From assembly GCA_903878085.1 (NCBI GenBank), contig CAIRGJ010000062.1, positions 62,001-126,000 of the forward strand: a stretch of DNA of 64,000 nt, written 5' to 3'. Below, one piece after another: positions 1 through 8,573 of this stretch. The notes beneath the pieces are model-generated. The model was not told the origin of the DNA, did not search any database, and saw nothing but the letters and a program-made list of their open reading frames with translations. The position numbers were made by a program, and so were the translations under genes. Each line of letters begins with the position of its first letter. Positions within the stretch are counted from its first letter, which is position 1. The DNA comes from an uncultured Hyphomicrobiales bacterium (GTDB lineage Bacteria > Pseudomonadota > Alphaproteobacteria > Rhizobiales > Xanthobacteraceae).

Positions 1-211
1 CGCCCGCGGCGATGCCGAACAGCGCGCCGATTAAGGTCGAGCCGGTGAGATAGGCGCCGGCAAAGCCGCAGGCTGCGCCCATGATCATCATGCCTTCGAC
101 GCCGAGATTGAGCACGCCGGAGCGCTCGGCCACCAGTTCGCCCGCCGCCGCCAGCAGCAGCGGCGTCGAGGCGGCGATCACCGACAGGAAAATGGCTTCA
201 AGCAGTCCCAT
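1..211 (-). CDS. ABC transporter permease, nucleoside/BmpA type (partial, 3' end outside window)
   Basis: N-terminal 70 residues of an inner-membrane permease of the branched-chain-amino-acid-like family used by nucleoside and purine importers (YufQ/NupQ type). From the ATG at 209-211 it reads MGLLEAIFLSVIAASTPLLL, then a Gly-rich hydrophobic stretch with GVLNLGVEGMMIMGA, a typical conserved loop of this permease family. The start overlaps the stop of the upstream permease gene by 14 nt, which indicates translational coupling. The gene runs off the left edge, so its length and any following genes are unknown. The substrate is inferred as a nucleobase or nucleoside from the downstream urate-degrading genes; ribose-type sugars cannot be excluded. 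Confidence 0.85.
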   Translation of the reverse strand, partial: MGLLEAIFLSVIAASTPLLLAAAGELVAERSGVLNLGVEGMMIMGAACGFAGAYLTGSTLIGALFGIAAG

Positions 212-1289
212 CGGCCGCCTTTCGGAAAGGGCTGATCAGCCGGATGCGGTAGAGGATGAGGGAATCGCAGGCCAGCACGTAGAACAGCAGGATGCCCTGG
301 AATACTTTGGTGAGATCGAGCGGGATCTTCATCGAAATTTGCGCGCCTTCGCCGCCGATGAAGGTCAGCGCCAGAAACAATCCCGCGATCAGAATGCCGA
401 CCGGGTTCAGCCGTCCGAGGAACGCGACGATGATGGCGGTGAAGCCATAACCCGGCGAGATGCCGGGCTGCAGCACGCCGACCGGACCGGCGACTTCGAT
501 GATGCCGGCAAGACCGGCCAGCGCGCCGGACACCGCGAAGGTGAACAGTACCAGCCGGTCCGAACTGAACCCGGCAAAGCGCGCGGCCTTCGGCGCCGCG
601 CCGACCACGCGGATTTCGAAACCCTTGATGGTGCGGCCCAGCATCACGGTCGCCAGCATCACCACGATCAGCGCCACGATTGCGCCGGCGTGCAGCCGGC
701 TGCCTTCGATCAGCACCGGGACGTTGGCGACCGGATCGAAGGTGGCGGTGGTCGGGAAGTTCATGCCTTTCGGGTCGCGCCAGGGTCCGCGCACCAGATA
801 GTCCATGATCAGGTCGGCGACATAGACCAGCATCAGGCTGGTGAGGATTTCATTGGCGCCGAATTTCACTTTGCACAGCGCCGGGATCATCGCCCACAGC
901 GCGCCGCCGAGCGCGCCCATCACCAGCATGGCCGGCAGCACCCAAGGCCCGGCGCCGGTGCCGTTGGTCACGACCGCCAGCCAGCTGCCGCAAACCGCGC
1001 CCATGATGAACTGGCCTTCGGCGCCGATATTCCAGACATTGGCGAGATAGCAGAACGACAGGCCAATCGCGATCATCACCAGCGGTGTCGCCTTCACCGC
1101 GATTTCCATCAGCGAATAAGAATCGGTCAGCGGCTCGACGAAATAGACGTTCAGCGCGGCGATCGGATTCTTACCAAGGATGGCGAACAGGATAGCCATG
1201 GTGACCAGCGTCAGCACGATGGCGATCAGCGGCGACAGGATCGCGATCTTGGTCGAGCGTTCGGCGCGCCGTTCAAGCACCAACTGCAT
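198..1289 (-). CDS. ABC transporter permease, nucleoside/BmpA type
   Basis: A 363-residue inner-membrane permease, the partner of the partial permease to its left. It has about nine or ten hydrophobic segments and the conserved loop NVWNIGAEGQFIMGA around residue 85, diagnostic of the permease family of nucleoside importers (YufP/NupP type). It begins 17 nt inside the end of the ATPase gene and ends inside the next permease gene, so the three are one translationally coupled operon. The basic, Arg-rich N-terminus before the first membrane segment is usual for the larger of the two permeases. No solute-binding protein (BmpA-like) lies inside the window; it may lie beyond the left edge. Confidence 0.9.
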   Translation of the reverse strand: MQLVLERRAERSTKIAILSPLIAIVLTLVTMAILFAILGKNPIAALNVYFVEPLTDSYSLMEIAVKATPLVMIAIGLSFCYLANVWNIGAEGQFIMGAVCGSWLAVVTNGTGAGPWVLPAMLVMGALGGALWAMIPALCKVKFGANEILTSLMLVYVADLIMDYLVRGPWRDPKGMNFPTTATFDPVANVPVLIEGSRLHAGAIVALIVVMLATVMLGRTIKGFEIRVVGAAPKAARFAGFSSDRLVLFTFAVSGALAGLAGIIEVAGPVGVLQPGISPGYGFTAIIVAFLGRLNPVGILIAGLFLALTFIGGEGAQISMKIPLDLTKVFQGILLFYVLACDSLILYRIRLISPFRKAADGTA

Positions 1290-2856
1290 GACTTACCTCT
1301 ACAGTTGGTTCGGGCTGACTGACGGAACTGCCGCCCATCAGCAGGCCGAGCTTCTCGCGCGTCGCCGACGCGGCCACCAGCGGCTCGGACAGGCGGCCGT
1401 GAAACATCACGGCGATGCGGTCGGCGATTTCGGCCAACTCGTCGAGATCCTGGCTGATCACCAGCACCGCGGTGCCGCGGCCGGAGAGATCGAGCAGCGC
1501 CTGGCGGATCACCGCGGCGGCGCCGGCATCAACGCCCCAGGTCGGCTGGCTCACCACCAGCACGCCCGGTTCGCGCAGGATTTCACGGCCGACGATGAAT
1601 TTCTGCAAGTTTCCGCCCGACAGGCTGACCGCTTCCGGGTCGCGCTTGGCCTTGCGCACGTCGAAGGTCTTGGTGGTCTTGTCGACGGTTTCCAACGTCG
1701 CCGGTCTGTCGATGAAACCGTGATTGACCATGCCGCTCGCGGCGTGGCCGGTGAGCAGCGCGTTTTCCGATAACTTCATGCGCGGCGCGGTGCCGTGGCC
1801 GAGGCGTTCTTCCGGCACGAAGGCGGCGCCCAGCCGCCGCCGCTGCGTCACCGACATTAATCCGGCGGCTTCGCCGTCGATCACGACATTGCCCTCGGCG
1901 CCGGACAGCCGCTCGCCGGACAAGGCCGCGAAGAATTCGTCCTGGCCGTTGCCGGCAACCCCGGCGATGCCGAGGATCTCGCCGCCTTTGACCTCAAGCG
2001 AGATGGTGTGGAGATAAGTGCCGTGCGGATCGTCGGGCGCCAGCGACAGATCCTTGATGACAAGCCGCGGCACCGTGGTGGCGCGCGCGGTCTTGGCTTT
2101 GACCTCGCCGATGTCGGCGCCGACCATCATCCGCGCCAACGAGGCGGCGGTCTCGGCGCGCGGGTTGCAGGTCGAAATTTTCTTGCCGCCGCGCAGGATC
2201 GTGGCGGTGCCACAGAGCCGTTTCACTTCCTCGAGTTTATGACTGATGTACAGCAGGCCGCGGCCTTCGCTTCTCAGCCGTTCGAGCACGATGAAAAGCT
2301 GGTCGGCTTCCTGCGGCGTCAACACCGCGGTCGGCTCGTCGAGGATCAGCAGTTTCGGATTCTGCATCAGCGCACGCACGATCTCGATGCGCTGGCGCTC
2401 GCCCACCGATAGCCGCCAGACGTCGCGCTTGGGATCGAGCGGCAGGCCGTAATCGTTCGAAACTTGCGCCAGCCGCGCCGACATGGCGGCGAAGCTCTCT
2501 TTGCCGTCGAGGCCGAGCGCGACATTCTCGGCGACCGTCAGGTTATCGAACAGGGAAAAGTGCTGAAACACCATTCCAATGCCGAGAGCACGCGCTTCCG
2601 AGGGCCCGGCAAGCACAACCTTTCGGTTCATCCAGCGCAATTCACCGGCGCTGGGTTGAATGAGGCCGTACATCATTTTGACCAGCGTCGATTTGCCGGC
2701 GCCGTTTTCGCCCAGCAAAGCGTGGATTTCGCCGGCATAGAGTTCGATATCGATGGAATCGTTGGCGAGGAAAGTGCCGTAGCGTTTGGTGATCCCGATA
2801 GCCTGCAGCAGCGGTGTTTCCGCGGAGGAACCGTGCGCCGACGCTGGATTCAACAT
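1273..2856 (-). CDS. ABC transporter ATP-binding protein with two ATPase domains, nucleoside/sugar type
   Basis: A 527-residue double-ATPase subunit powering the two permeases downstream. The first domain has a full Walker A (GENGAGKST, about residues 49-57), signature LSVGERQ and Walker B ILDEPTAVL. The second has a degenerate P-loop (GVAGNGQDEF) and signature LSGGNLQK, the normal asymmetry of RbsA/YufO-type proteins. I place the start at the ATG at 2854-2856; an in-frame TTG at 2934 would add 26 residues of Arg/Ser/Pro-rich sequence not typical of the family. It is the first gene of the operon, so the promoter should lie in the 2857-3489 gap. Nucleoside or purine import is inferred from the neighbours. 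Confidence 0.9.
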   Translation of the reverse strand: MLNPASAHGSSAETPLLQAIGITKRYGTFLANDSIDIELYAGEIHALLGENGAGKSTLVKMMYGLIQPSAGELRWMNRKVVLAGPSEARALGIGMVFQHFSLFDNLTVAENVALGLDGKESFAAMSARLAQVSNDYGLPLDPKRDVWRLSVGERQRIEIVRALMQNPKLLILDEPTAVLTPQEADQLFIVLERLRSEGRGLLYISHKLEEVKRLCGTATILRGGKKISTCNPRAETAASLARMMVGADIGEVKAKTARATTVPRLVIKDLSLAPDDPHGTYLHTISLEVKGGEILGIAGVAGNGQDEFFAALSGERLSGAEGNVVIDGEAAGLMSVTQRRRLGAAFVPEERLGHGTAPRMKLSENALLTGHAASGMVNHGFIDRPATLETVDKTTKTFDVRKAKRDPEAVSLSGGNLQKFIVGREILREPGVLVVSQPTWGVDAGAAAVIRQALLDLSGRGTAVLVISQDLDELAEIADRIAVMFHGRLSEPLVAASATREKLGLLMGGSSVSQPEPTVEVSHAVGA

Positions 2857-3489
2857 GAACGAAGGCCTCGAACGCAGGCGCGGCGGTGAGATCGGTGGCC
2901 GCGTCACAAAACTATCAAGCCAATACTGTGCCAAAACACCGGGTGGCAGAAGCCACCAATAAGCGGCACGCGTTGCTCAATTCGACGCCATTTAATCAGT
3001 GTGCCTCCCGGGAAGGCAATAAGTGGAGCGGATGCAGGCCGAATCGCTGGCCATTGTCGCCAAAGCGCGCCCACCAGATCAGACCGGTCACGAAGCAGTT
3101 TCGCTGCGGCGTGTCGTGGACGTTTGGGCAAATTGGCCGTTAAAGGCGTTGCAACTTGGCAACAGTGCATAAGATTACGAAGACTCTGGCGCTGCTGCAA
3201 TTTAAGGCTGCACGATTTTTAGACAGGCATAGTGCATTCTTTGCCTCCGACCGCCGAGCCGTTCAGGGCCATCGATCAGCGAGATTCCTCAAATTTTTCC
3301 GGCCCTAAATCGAAAGCCCACTGTCGGCGTGGCAATGGGCACAACCGGCAAAGGCGATGTTTTTTGCATAACGGTCGGAAATACCGGCAAATACTGGCGA
3401 ATCTTCAGGCTTTCCCGCGGCGAACGGCACTGATTAGGTTTTGTCACAATTAAAAAACGCTTCAGTTCGCAACTCGTTGGGGATCAAAA
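2857..3489. other. Long non-coding gap between divergent importer operon and outer-membrane protein gene
   Basis: 633 bases with no convincing gene. The short open frames here have no recognisable protein features. The right end is A/T-richer (around 3430-3489) and carries a GGGGA ribosome-binding stretch just before the ATG at 3490. Promoters for both divergent genes presumably lie here, but I could not identify a clear operator. Confidence 0.5.
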
Positions 3490-4425
3490 ATGTACGGTAA
3501 AACTCTCGCGCTCGCTGCACTTCTCGTAGCAACGGCAACCGGCATCGCCGGCGCTGCCGACATGCCGGTGAAAGCGGTCAAGGCTGTTGCGCCGGCGCCG
3601 TTCTTCTTCGTGAACGACAACTCGGTCAGCTATCACTACGAATTCATGGCGACCAATCCCGGCGCCGACAAGACGCCGAAGAACGTCCTGACCTTCACGC
3701 ACTTCGACGTGTGGGCCTACGGCACCAACTTCATCAACATCGATTGGCTGAAGGCGGGCCACCGCACGCCGACCGCGACCGGCACCGAGGGCTACACCGA
3801 AATCTACGGCTTCTTCCGCAGCACGTTCGGCTTCAACGAGATCTTCGGCACCAAGGCCTTCTCCTACGGCCCGCTGACCGACGTCTCGCTGATGGTCGGC
3901 TCGGACCTCAATACCGACAACACCGGTCTCGGCTCCGCCAAGCGCTCGATCGAAACCGGCCTGCAGTTCAGCTTTGCGATGCCTTACAAAGGCTTCTTGA
4001 ACCTGACGCCGACCATCTACAAGGAATGGCAGCACGACGGTTTTGCCGCCGGCAGCGCTCTGAACCCGTCGGGCGCGGTCAACTTCAACACCACCTGGGG
4101 CTTCGAATACTTGTACGTTCAGCCGCTGGCGATGTTGCCGCCGTCGATCCCGCTGACCTTCAAAGCCTTCGGTACCGTCCATGGCCCGAAGGGCTGCGGC
4201 GAACCCTGCGCCGTCGGCCTCGTCCGCGGCACCGAGTGGTACGCCCAGCAAAACCTCGAACTCGATATCGGCAAGGTCCTGAACTATCGTCCTGGCATGT
4301 ACTCGATCTGGGGCGGCTATCGTTATTGGGTCAACAAGTTCGGCATCAAGGCGAACCAGCCGTTTGGCAACCTCACCGCCACGGTGGAAAGCACCTGGCT
4401 GATGGGTGCGACGATCACCTTCTGA
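3490..4425 (+). CDS. Outer-membrane beta-barrel protein, Tsx-like
   Basis: A 311-residue exported protein with a Sec signal peptide (hydrophobic to about residue 22, AGA then ADMPVK as mature start). The mature part alternates aromatic and polar residues, contains FTHFDVWAYGTNFINIDWL and ends in an aromatic residue (TITF), the outer-membrane barrel insertion signal. Length and the FTHFD-type strands resemble nucleoside-specific channel Tsx and related DUF5020 barrels. Tsx function fits the divergent nucleoside-type ABC importer and the urate genes, but this is inference. The start has a GGGGA ribosome-binding site 6 nt upstream. A strong terminator follows. Confidence 0.7.
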   Translation: MYGKTLALAALLVATATGIAGAADMPVKAVKAVAPAPFFFVNDNSVSYHYEFMATNPGADKTPKNVLTFTHFDVWAYGTNFINIDWLKAGHRTPTATGTEGYTEIYGFFRSTFGFNEIFGTKAFSYGPLTDVSLMVGSDLNTDNTGLGSAKRSIETGLQFSFAMPYKGFLNLTPTIYKEWQHDGFAAGSALNPSGAVNFNTTWGFEYLYVQPLAMLPPSIPLTFKAFGTVHGPKGCGEPCAVGLVRGTEWYAQQNLELDIGKVLNYRPGMYSIWGGYRYWVNKFGIKANQPFGNLTATVESTWLMGATITF

Positions 4426-4451
4426 TCGCCAGTCCATCGTCTGAAACAAAG

Positions 4452-4489
4452 CACGCCGGTCGAGACAATCGACCGGCGTGTTTGCTTTT
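4452..4489 (+). terminator. Bidirectional rho-independent terminator
   Basis: A perfect 12-bp stem (CACGCCGGTCGA at 4452-4463 with its complement at 4469-4480) and a 5-nt loop are followed by TTTGCTTTT. On the minus strand the same hairpin is followed by CTTTGTTT, so it can end both the barrel gene and the convergent uraD-hiuH gene. Confidence 0.9.
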
Positions 4490-4507
4490 GTGTCGGGAGC
4501 GTTCGCT

Positions 4508-5395
4508 CTAGCTGCCGCGATAGGTCGAATAGCTCCACGGCGTCATCACCAGCGGCACGTGATAATGGCCTTCCGGTTCGGCAATCGCGAACTGGATCGG
4601 CACAACGTCGAGATAAGGCGGCTCCGACAGCGCCACGCCGCGAGCGGCGTAGTAGGCGGCGGTGGCGAAACGCAATTCATAGCTCCCAATCGGCAAAGGC
4701 CGCTCCGCGATCAGCGGCTGGTCGGTGCGGCCGTCGCGATTGGTGATGGACCGCACGATCAGGCGGTCTTGGCCCGCTTGCGATAATTCCCACAGCTCGA
4801 TGGCGACGCCGGCGGCCGGCATGCCGCCATGCACGTCGAGCACATGCGTGGACAACCGTCCGGTAACTTTCAGCCGGTCCGGCGCCGCGACCCGGGCATC
4901 GAGCCGTAACGCCGCGATGCGGAAGATTTCGCCCAGCGCCGTTTCCATCTCGCCGTCGTTGCCATGGCTGAGGCGGCGCTCGAATTCATTGAGGATCGAA
5001 TCCTTGGTGTGGCGGCGCACACAGACGATGAACGGAATGCCGAATTTCGCCTGATAGGCGTCGTTGAGCCGGTGAAAGCGGGCAAACTCCTTATCGGTCA
5101 GGCGGTCGAGCCCGACGCTGGCCTGCTCGTTGGTCGAATCCGCGGTGAGCGCGCCGGCGCGGGCCGCTTTGCCGGCGAGATCGGGATGCGCTTTCACCAG
5201 CTTAAGCCGCGCGTCGGCCGGCGCTGCGCGCACCGCGGCGGTCATGACGTCGTGCAGGGCGGCGAGCGTGGCAAAAGGCCGGCGCGCGCCGGCAGCCTGC
5301 GCCACCCAGGCCGAATGTTCGTAAATATCGGCGAGCGCGGCGCTGAAGTCGGCTTCGTTCGCCGCGTTGAGAGCGTCGAGCGAATAAGAAGTCAT
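4508..5395 (-). CDS. Bifunctional OHCU decarboxylase / 5-hydroxyisourate hydrolase (UraD-HiuH fusion)
   Basis: A 295-residue fusion catalysing the two steps after urate oxidation: hydrolysis of 5-hydroxyisourate to OHCU, then decarboxylation to S-allantoin. Residues 1-165 are the UraD fold with the signature HPDL at 70-73 and the FxxLNDAYxxKFG stretch around 109-120. Residues about 178-295 are the transthyretin-like HiuH domain, with THVLD (His184), the Arg of DGR (223), His278 and the C-terminal YRGS tetrapeptide, so both active sites look complete. The same domain order occurs in plant allantoin synthase. The ATG at 5393-5395 overlaps the puuD stop by 4 nt (ATGA). No peroxisomal-type signals are expected; it is cytoplasmic. 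Confidence 0.95.
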   Translation of the reverse strand: MTSYSLDALNAANEADFSAALADIYEHSAWVAQAAGARRPFATLAALHDVMTAAVRAAPADARLKLVKAHPDLAGKAARAGALTADSTNEQASVGLDRLTDKEFARFHRLNDAYQAKFGIPFIVCVRRHTKDSILNEFERRLSHGNDGEMETALGEIFRIAALRLDARVAAPDRLKVTGRLSTHVLDVHGGMPAAGVAIELWELSQAGQDRLIVRSITNRDGRTDQPLIAERPLPIGSYELRFATAAYYAARGVALSEPPYLDVVPIQFAIAEPEGHYHVPLVMTPWSYSTYRGS

Positions 5396-6588
5396 TGCTT
5401 GGGCGCGCCGGCGGCGATCCAGGACGCCAGCACCTGGCGCTCGCCGTCGGTGATTTCGGTCACGTTGCCGGGCGGCATGGCGCGCGATTTCACCGCGTTG
5501 ATGGCGATCATCCTGACGTGGAGCTTGATCTGCTCCGCATCGTCCAGCCGCACGCCCTTGGGCGGGTAGAGAAATCCGGTCCAGACCGGCTGGGCGGAAT
5601 GGCACATGCTGCAACGGGAGACGATGATCTCCTGGACCTCCGCGAATTTCGGTGTCGCCGGAAGATTGCCGACCTTGACGCCCGGCGTGCCGACGCCGGA
5701 CAGCCAGGCAATCGCCATCATGCCGCCTGCTGCGACGAACCAGGTCCACCACGGGCTGTCTTTGCCCTCGTGGCGGGAATTGTAGAAGTGCCTGATAACC
5801 GGGCCGATCAGCAGCACGATGGCGACGATCAGCCAGTTGTAGCGGGTGGCGAAAAACAGCGGGTAGTGATTGCTCAGCATCAGGAAGATGACCGGCAGCG
5901 TCAGGTAATTGTTGTGCACCGAACGCTGCTTGCCGATGGCGCCCCAAGTGGGGTCGGGAGGCGTGCCGGCGATCAGCGCAGCCACCGTCTTCCGCTGATA
6001 GGGCATGATGATGACGAAGACGTTCGCCACCATGATGGTGCCGATCAGGGCGCCGATCTGCGTGAAGGCGCCGCGGCCGCTGAAGACGTGGGTGAAGACG
6101 TAAGTCAGCGCCACCAGGAAGACATAGCCGACCACCGCCAACGCCACCTCGTGCTTGCCGAGCGGCGAGCGGCACAGCGCCTCGTAGGCGATCCAGGCCG
6201 CCGCCAGACTGAAGAACGCCACCGCGGCCGCCATCGGCGCGCTGAGGTCCAGCACCGACTTATCGATCAGGAACAGCTCGGCGTTGAAATAATAGACCAG
6301 CACCAGCAAAGCGAAGCCCGACAGCCAGGTGGCGTAAGCCTCCCATTTGAACCAGGTGAGTTCGTCCGGCATCGCCGACGGCGCCACCATGAACTTGATC
6401 ATCTGATAGAAGCCGCCGCCATGCACCTGCCAGGCCTCGCCTTTGACGCCGGCGGCCAAAGCGCCGTGGTTCTTCAGGCTGAGATCGAGGTGGATGAAGT
6501 AGAACGAGCTTCCGATCCAGGCGACGCCGGCAATAACATGCACCCAGCGAAGCGTGGCGCTCAGCAATTCCGTCAGGACGAGATCCAA
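5392..6588 (-). CDS. puuD: Urate hydroxylase PuuD, membrane protein with C-terminal cytochrome c domain
   Basis: A 398-residue integral membrane urate oxidase that passes electrons from urate to the respiratory chain instead of making hydrogen peroxide. About eight hydrophobic segments fill residues 1-300 (it opens with TLRWVHVIAGVAWIGSSFYF, the family hallmark). A short cytochrome c domain follows, with heme motif CSMCH near residue 325 and a downstream MPPGN Met ligand. The family normally has this architecture. The best start is a TTG (6586-6588) with AAAAAGG upstream; no ATG is available before the first membrane segments. It is coupled by ATGA overlap to the UraD-HiuH fusion, so the pair takes urate to allantoin. 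Confidence 0.93.
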   Translation of the reverse strand: MDLVLTELLSATLRWVHVIAGVAWIGSSFYFIHLDLSLKNHGALAAGVKGEAWQVHGGGFYQMIKFMVAPSAMPDELTWFKWEAYATWLSGFALLVLVYYFNAELFLIDKSVLDLSAPMAAAVAFFSLAAAWIAYEALCRSPLGKHEVALAVVGYVFLVALTYVFTHVFSGRGAFTQIGALIGTIMVANVFVIIMPYQRKTVAALIAGTPPDPTWGAIGKQRSVHNNYLTLPVIFLMLSNHYPLFFATRYNWLIVAIVLLIGPVIRHFYNSRHEGKDSPWWTWFVAAGGMMAIAWLSGVGTPGVKVGNLPATPKFAEVQEIIVSRCSMCHSAQPVWTGFLYPPKGVRLDDAEQIKLHVRMIAINAVKSRAMPPGNVTEITDGERQVLASWIAAGAPKQ

Positions 6589-6686
6589 GGCAATTGACCT
6601 TTTTAAACGCCCGGCCCGGTCAGCATGCCAGAGGGCAGCTGCACTTTACAAGTGGGCGTGCGGTCAAGGCCAGCACCAGGCGAAGG

Positions 6687-7442
6687 TCAGATCGTCAGCT
6701 TGAATAGCGTCGTCGTCTCCATGTCGTCGCCGTACCAGGCGACGATCGCGGCTTCATGCTTGTCGATATATTTCGTGACGCCGTTGTCCTGCGTCATCGG
6801 CATGTCGTGGCCCGGCACCAGGATGCTGCCGGGCCGCTTGCGCCACAGCTGCCAGATTTTCGCGATCGAGGCTTTGCTGACCGCAGCGTCGTAGGTCATG
6901 TCGGTGGTGCCGGACACCAGCTCGGCGCGGTTCTTGGCGGCGTCGCCGGAAAAAATCACGTCCTTGTCCGGCGCATGCAGCACGTAGACGAGGCAGCCGG
7001 GCGTGTGGCCGGGCGCCAAATGCGCGGTGATGCCGGGGAAGACTTCCTCGCCTTCCTTTGCCGTGTGCAGCTTCGGATAGGTTTTCAGTTCGCGCATATA
7101 GAGCTCAGGCACCGGGGTTTCGCCCCACGGCACCGTCAGCGACCAATCCAGTTCATGCGCGCCTATGACAATTCTTGCATTGGGAAACATCGGATAGTTC
7201 ACCGAATGGTCGTGATGCGAATGCGTCAGCAGCAGGTCGGTGACCTCGGCCGGCTTCAGCCCGCGCTCGGCGAAACGCTTGAGCAGCATGGTGCGCATGC
7301 TGAAGCCGCCGGTATCGACCACCACGATGCGGCCCTGCGCCTTCAGGACGACGACCGTGCTCCAGCCCAGCCCGCCATGGCAGACGGATTTGCCGGGAAA
7401 TCCCGTGACGACAATATCGAGATCGTAATCGTTGATTTTCAT
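6687..7442 (-). CDS. MBL-fold metallohydrolase, glyoxalase II / lactonase type
   Basis: A 251-residue cytoplasmic zinc hydrolase. The metal-binding motif THSHHDH is near residue 75, a second His sits in APGHTPG (about 149), Asp in FSGDAA (about 170) and His in VPGHDMP (about 216). Together these form a complete binuclear site of the metallo-beta-lactamase superfamily. It overlaps the upstream dehydrogenase gene by 4 nt (ATGA) and is the last gene of a five-gene minus-strand operon with aldolase, amidohydrolase and binding-protein genes. Lactone or thioester hydrolysis in that pathway is inferred; the substrate cannot be read from sequence. Confidence 0.85.
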   Translation of the reverse strand: MKINDYDLDIVVTGFPGKSVCHGGLGWSTVVVLKAQGRIVVVDTGGFSMRTMLLKRFAERGLKPAEVTDLLLTHSHHDHSVNYPMFPNARIVIGAHELDWSLTVPWGETPVPELYMRELKTYPKLHTAKEGEEVFPGITAHLAPGHTPGCLVYVLHAPDKDVIFSGDAAKNRAELVSGTTDMTYDAAVSKASIAKIWQLWRKRPGSILVPGHDMPMTQDNGVTKYIDKHEAAIVAWYGDDMETTTLFKLTI

Positions 7443-8563
7443 TGGCTGTTCGACATCCGTGGTGTGTTGGAGACTTTGAGCGGCGGCAGGCTCGCTCTGG
7501 CCGCCTCCGCCTGCAGCTCGGCCAATTCCTTGGCATTGTAGGGCACGCCGACGCGGCGATATTCGGCTTCGAGCCGGCGCTCGCGCTCGCCCGGCATCAA
7601 GATCTCGTCGAAACCTTCGGCGCGGCGGCAGGCGTGCACGTTGCGCGCCAATTTATCCATGCGCGCGAGATATTCGTCCTTCGACACGAACAGATCGGGC
7701 TTCATCGCCAGCAGGAAGTGGCCGACATTCTGCGGGCGGTCGTAATCCTTGAATTGATTGCCGACTTCACCGGCGCAGGCGGCGCCGGTGATGACGCCGC
7801 ACAGCACGTCCATCATCATCGACAGGCCGGAGCCTTTCGGTCCGCCGATCGGCTGCATCACGCCGCCGTCGAGCGCAGCATGGGGGTCGGTGGTCGGACG
7901 GCCGTCTTTGTCGAGCGCATAGCCGAGCGGAATGGCTTCACCGCGCCGCGCGGCGCGCCGCACTTTGCCGCGCGCCGCCGCGGCCGGCGACATGTCGAGA
8001 TCGAACGGCGTCTCCGCGCCGGCCGGCGCGCCGCAGGCGATCGGCGAGGTGCCGATGATCGGGTCGCGGCCGCCCCAGGGCGGCATGCCGGGCGAGGCAT
8101 TGGTGAACACCATCCCGATCATCCCGGCGTCCATGGCCTGCAGCATGTAGTTCGCCGCCATGCCGAAATGCGTGCTGCGGCGGCAGGTGACGATACCGAC
8201 GCCGAACTCGCGCGCCATTTCAATGGCTTCCGCCATTGCTTTGGTGGCGACGACGAAGCCGAAGGCATTCTGGCCGTCGAGGCCGCCGACCATTGGCGTC
8301 ACGCGCTCGACTTTCAATTCCGGTTTCGGATTGATCAGCCCGCGCCGCACGCGGTCGAGGTAATGCGGCAGATATTGCAGGCCGTGAGTGTCGACGCCGC
8401 GCAGATCGGCGCGCACCAGACAGGACGCGACGATGCGCGCGTCATCCTCGGGCACACCGTGCGCGATCAGCAGGCGGCGGCCGAAAGCTTCGGCATCTTC
8501 GGCCGTGGCATAGAACGGACCTTGCGCCGCTTCCGGCTTGGTCGCTTCGCTGACTGTGCTCAT
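7439..8563 (-). CDS. Ldh family NAD(P)-dependent oxidoreductase (malate/L-sulfolactate/ureidoglycolate dehydrogenase type)
   Basis: A 374-residue member of the type-2 malate/lactate dehydrogenase family. Recognisable marks are RADLRGVDTHGLQYLP near residue 52 (conserved His of the active site), CRRSTHFGMA around 135, TSPIACGAP around 170 and GPKGSGLSMMMDVL around 240. These enzymes oxidise 2-hydroxy acids to 2-oxo acids. The gene is coupled by ATGA overlap to the MBL hydrolase and lies 10 nt after the binding-protein gene. The substrate is unknown; the operon context suggests a hydroxy acid released by the aldolase or amidohydrolase steps. The tail after residue 340 is a little longer than in short family members. 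Confidence 0.88.
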   Translation of the reverse strand: MSTVSEATKPEAAQGPFYATAEDAEAFGRRLLIAHGVPEDDARIVASCLVRADLRGVDTHGLQYLPHYLDRVRRGLINPKPELKVERVTPMVGGLDGQNAFGFVVATKAMAEAIEMAREFGVGIVTCRRSTHFGMAANYMLQAMDAGMIGMVFTNASPGMPPWGGRDPIIGTSPIACGAPAGAETPFDLDMSPAAAARGKVRRAARRGEAIPLGYALDKDGRPTTDPHAALDGGVMQPIGGPKGSGLSMMMDVLCGVITGAACAGEVGNQFKDYDRPQNVGHFLLAMKPDLFVSKDEYLARMDKLARNVHACRRAEGFDEILMPGERERRLEAEYRRVGVPYNAKELAELQAEAARASLPPLKVSNTPRMSNSQ

Positions 8564-8573
8564 TGTATGTTTC

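Noticed and set aside
81-1322. Long plus-strand frame opposite the ABC permease
   Set aside because: His/Arg/Asp-rich shadow translation without recognisable features; the minus-strand permease has membrane helices and family motifs.
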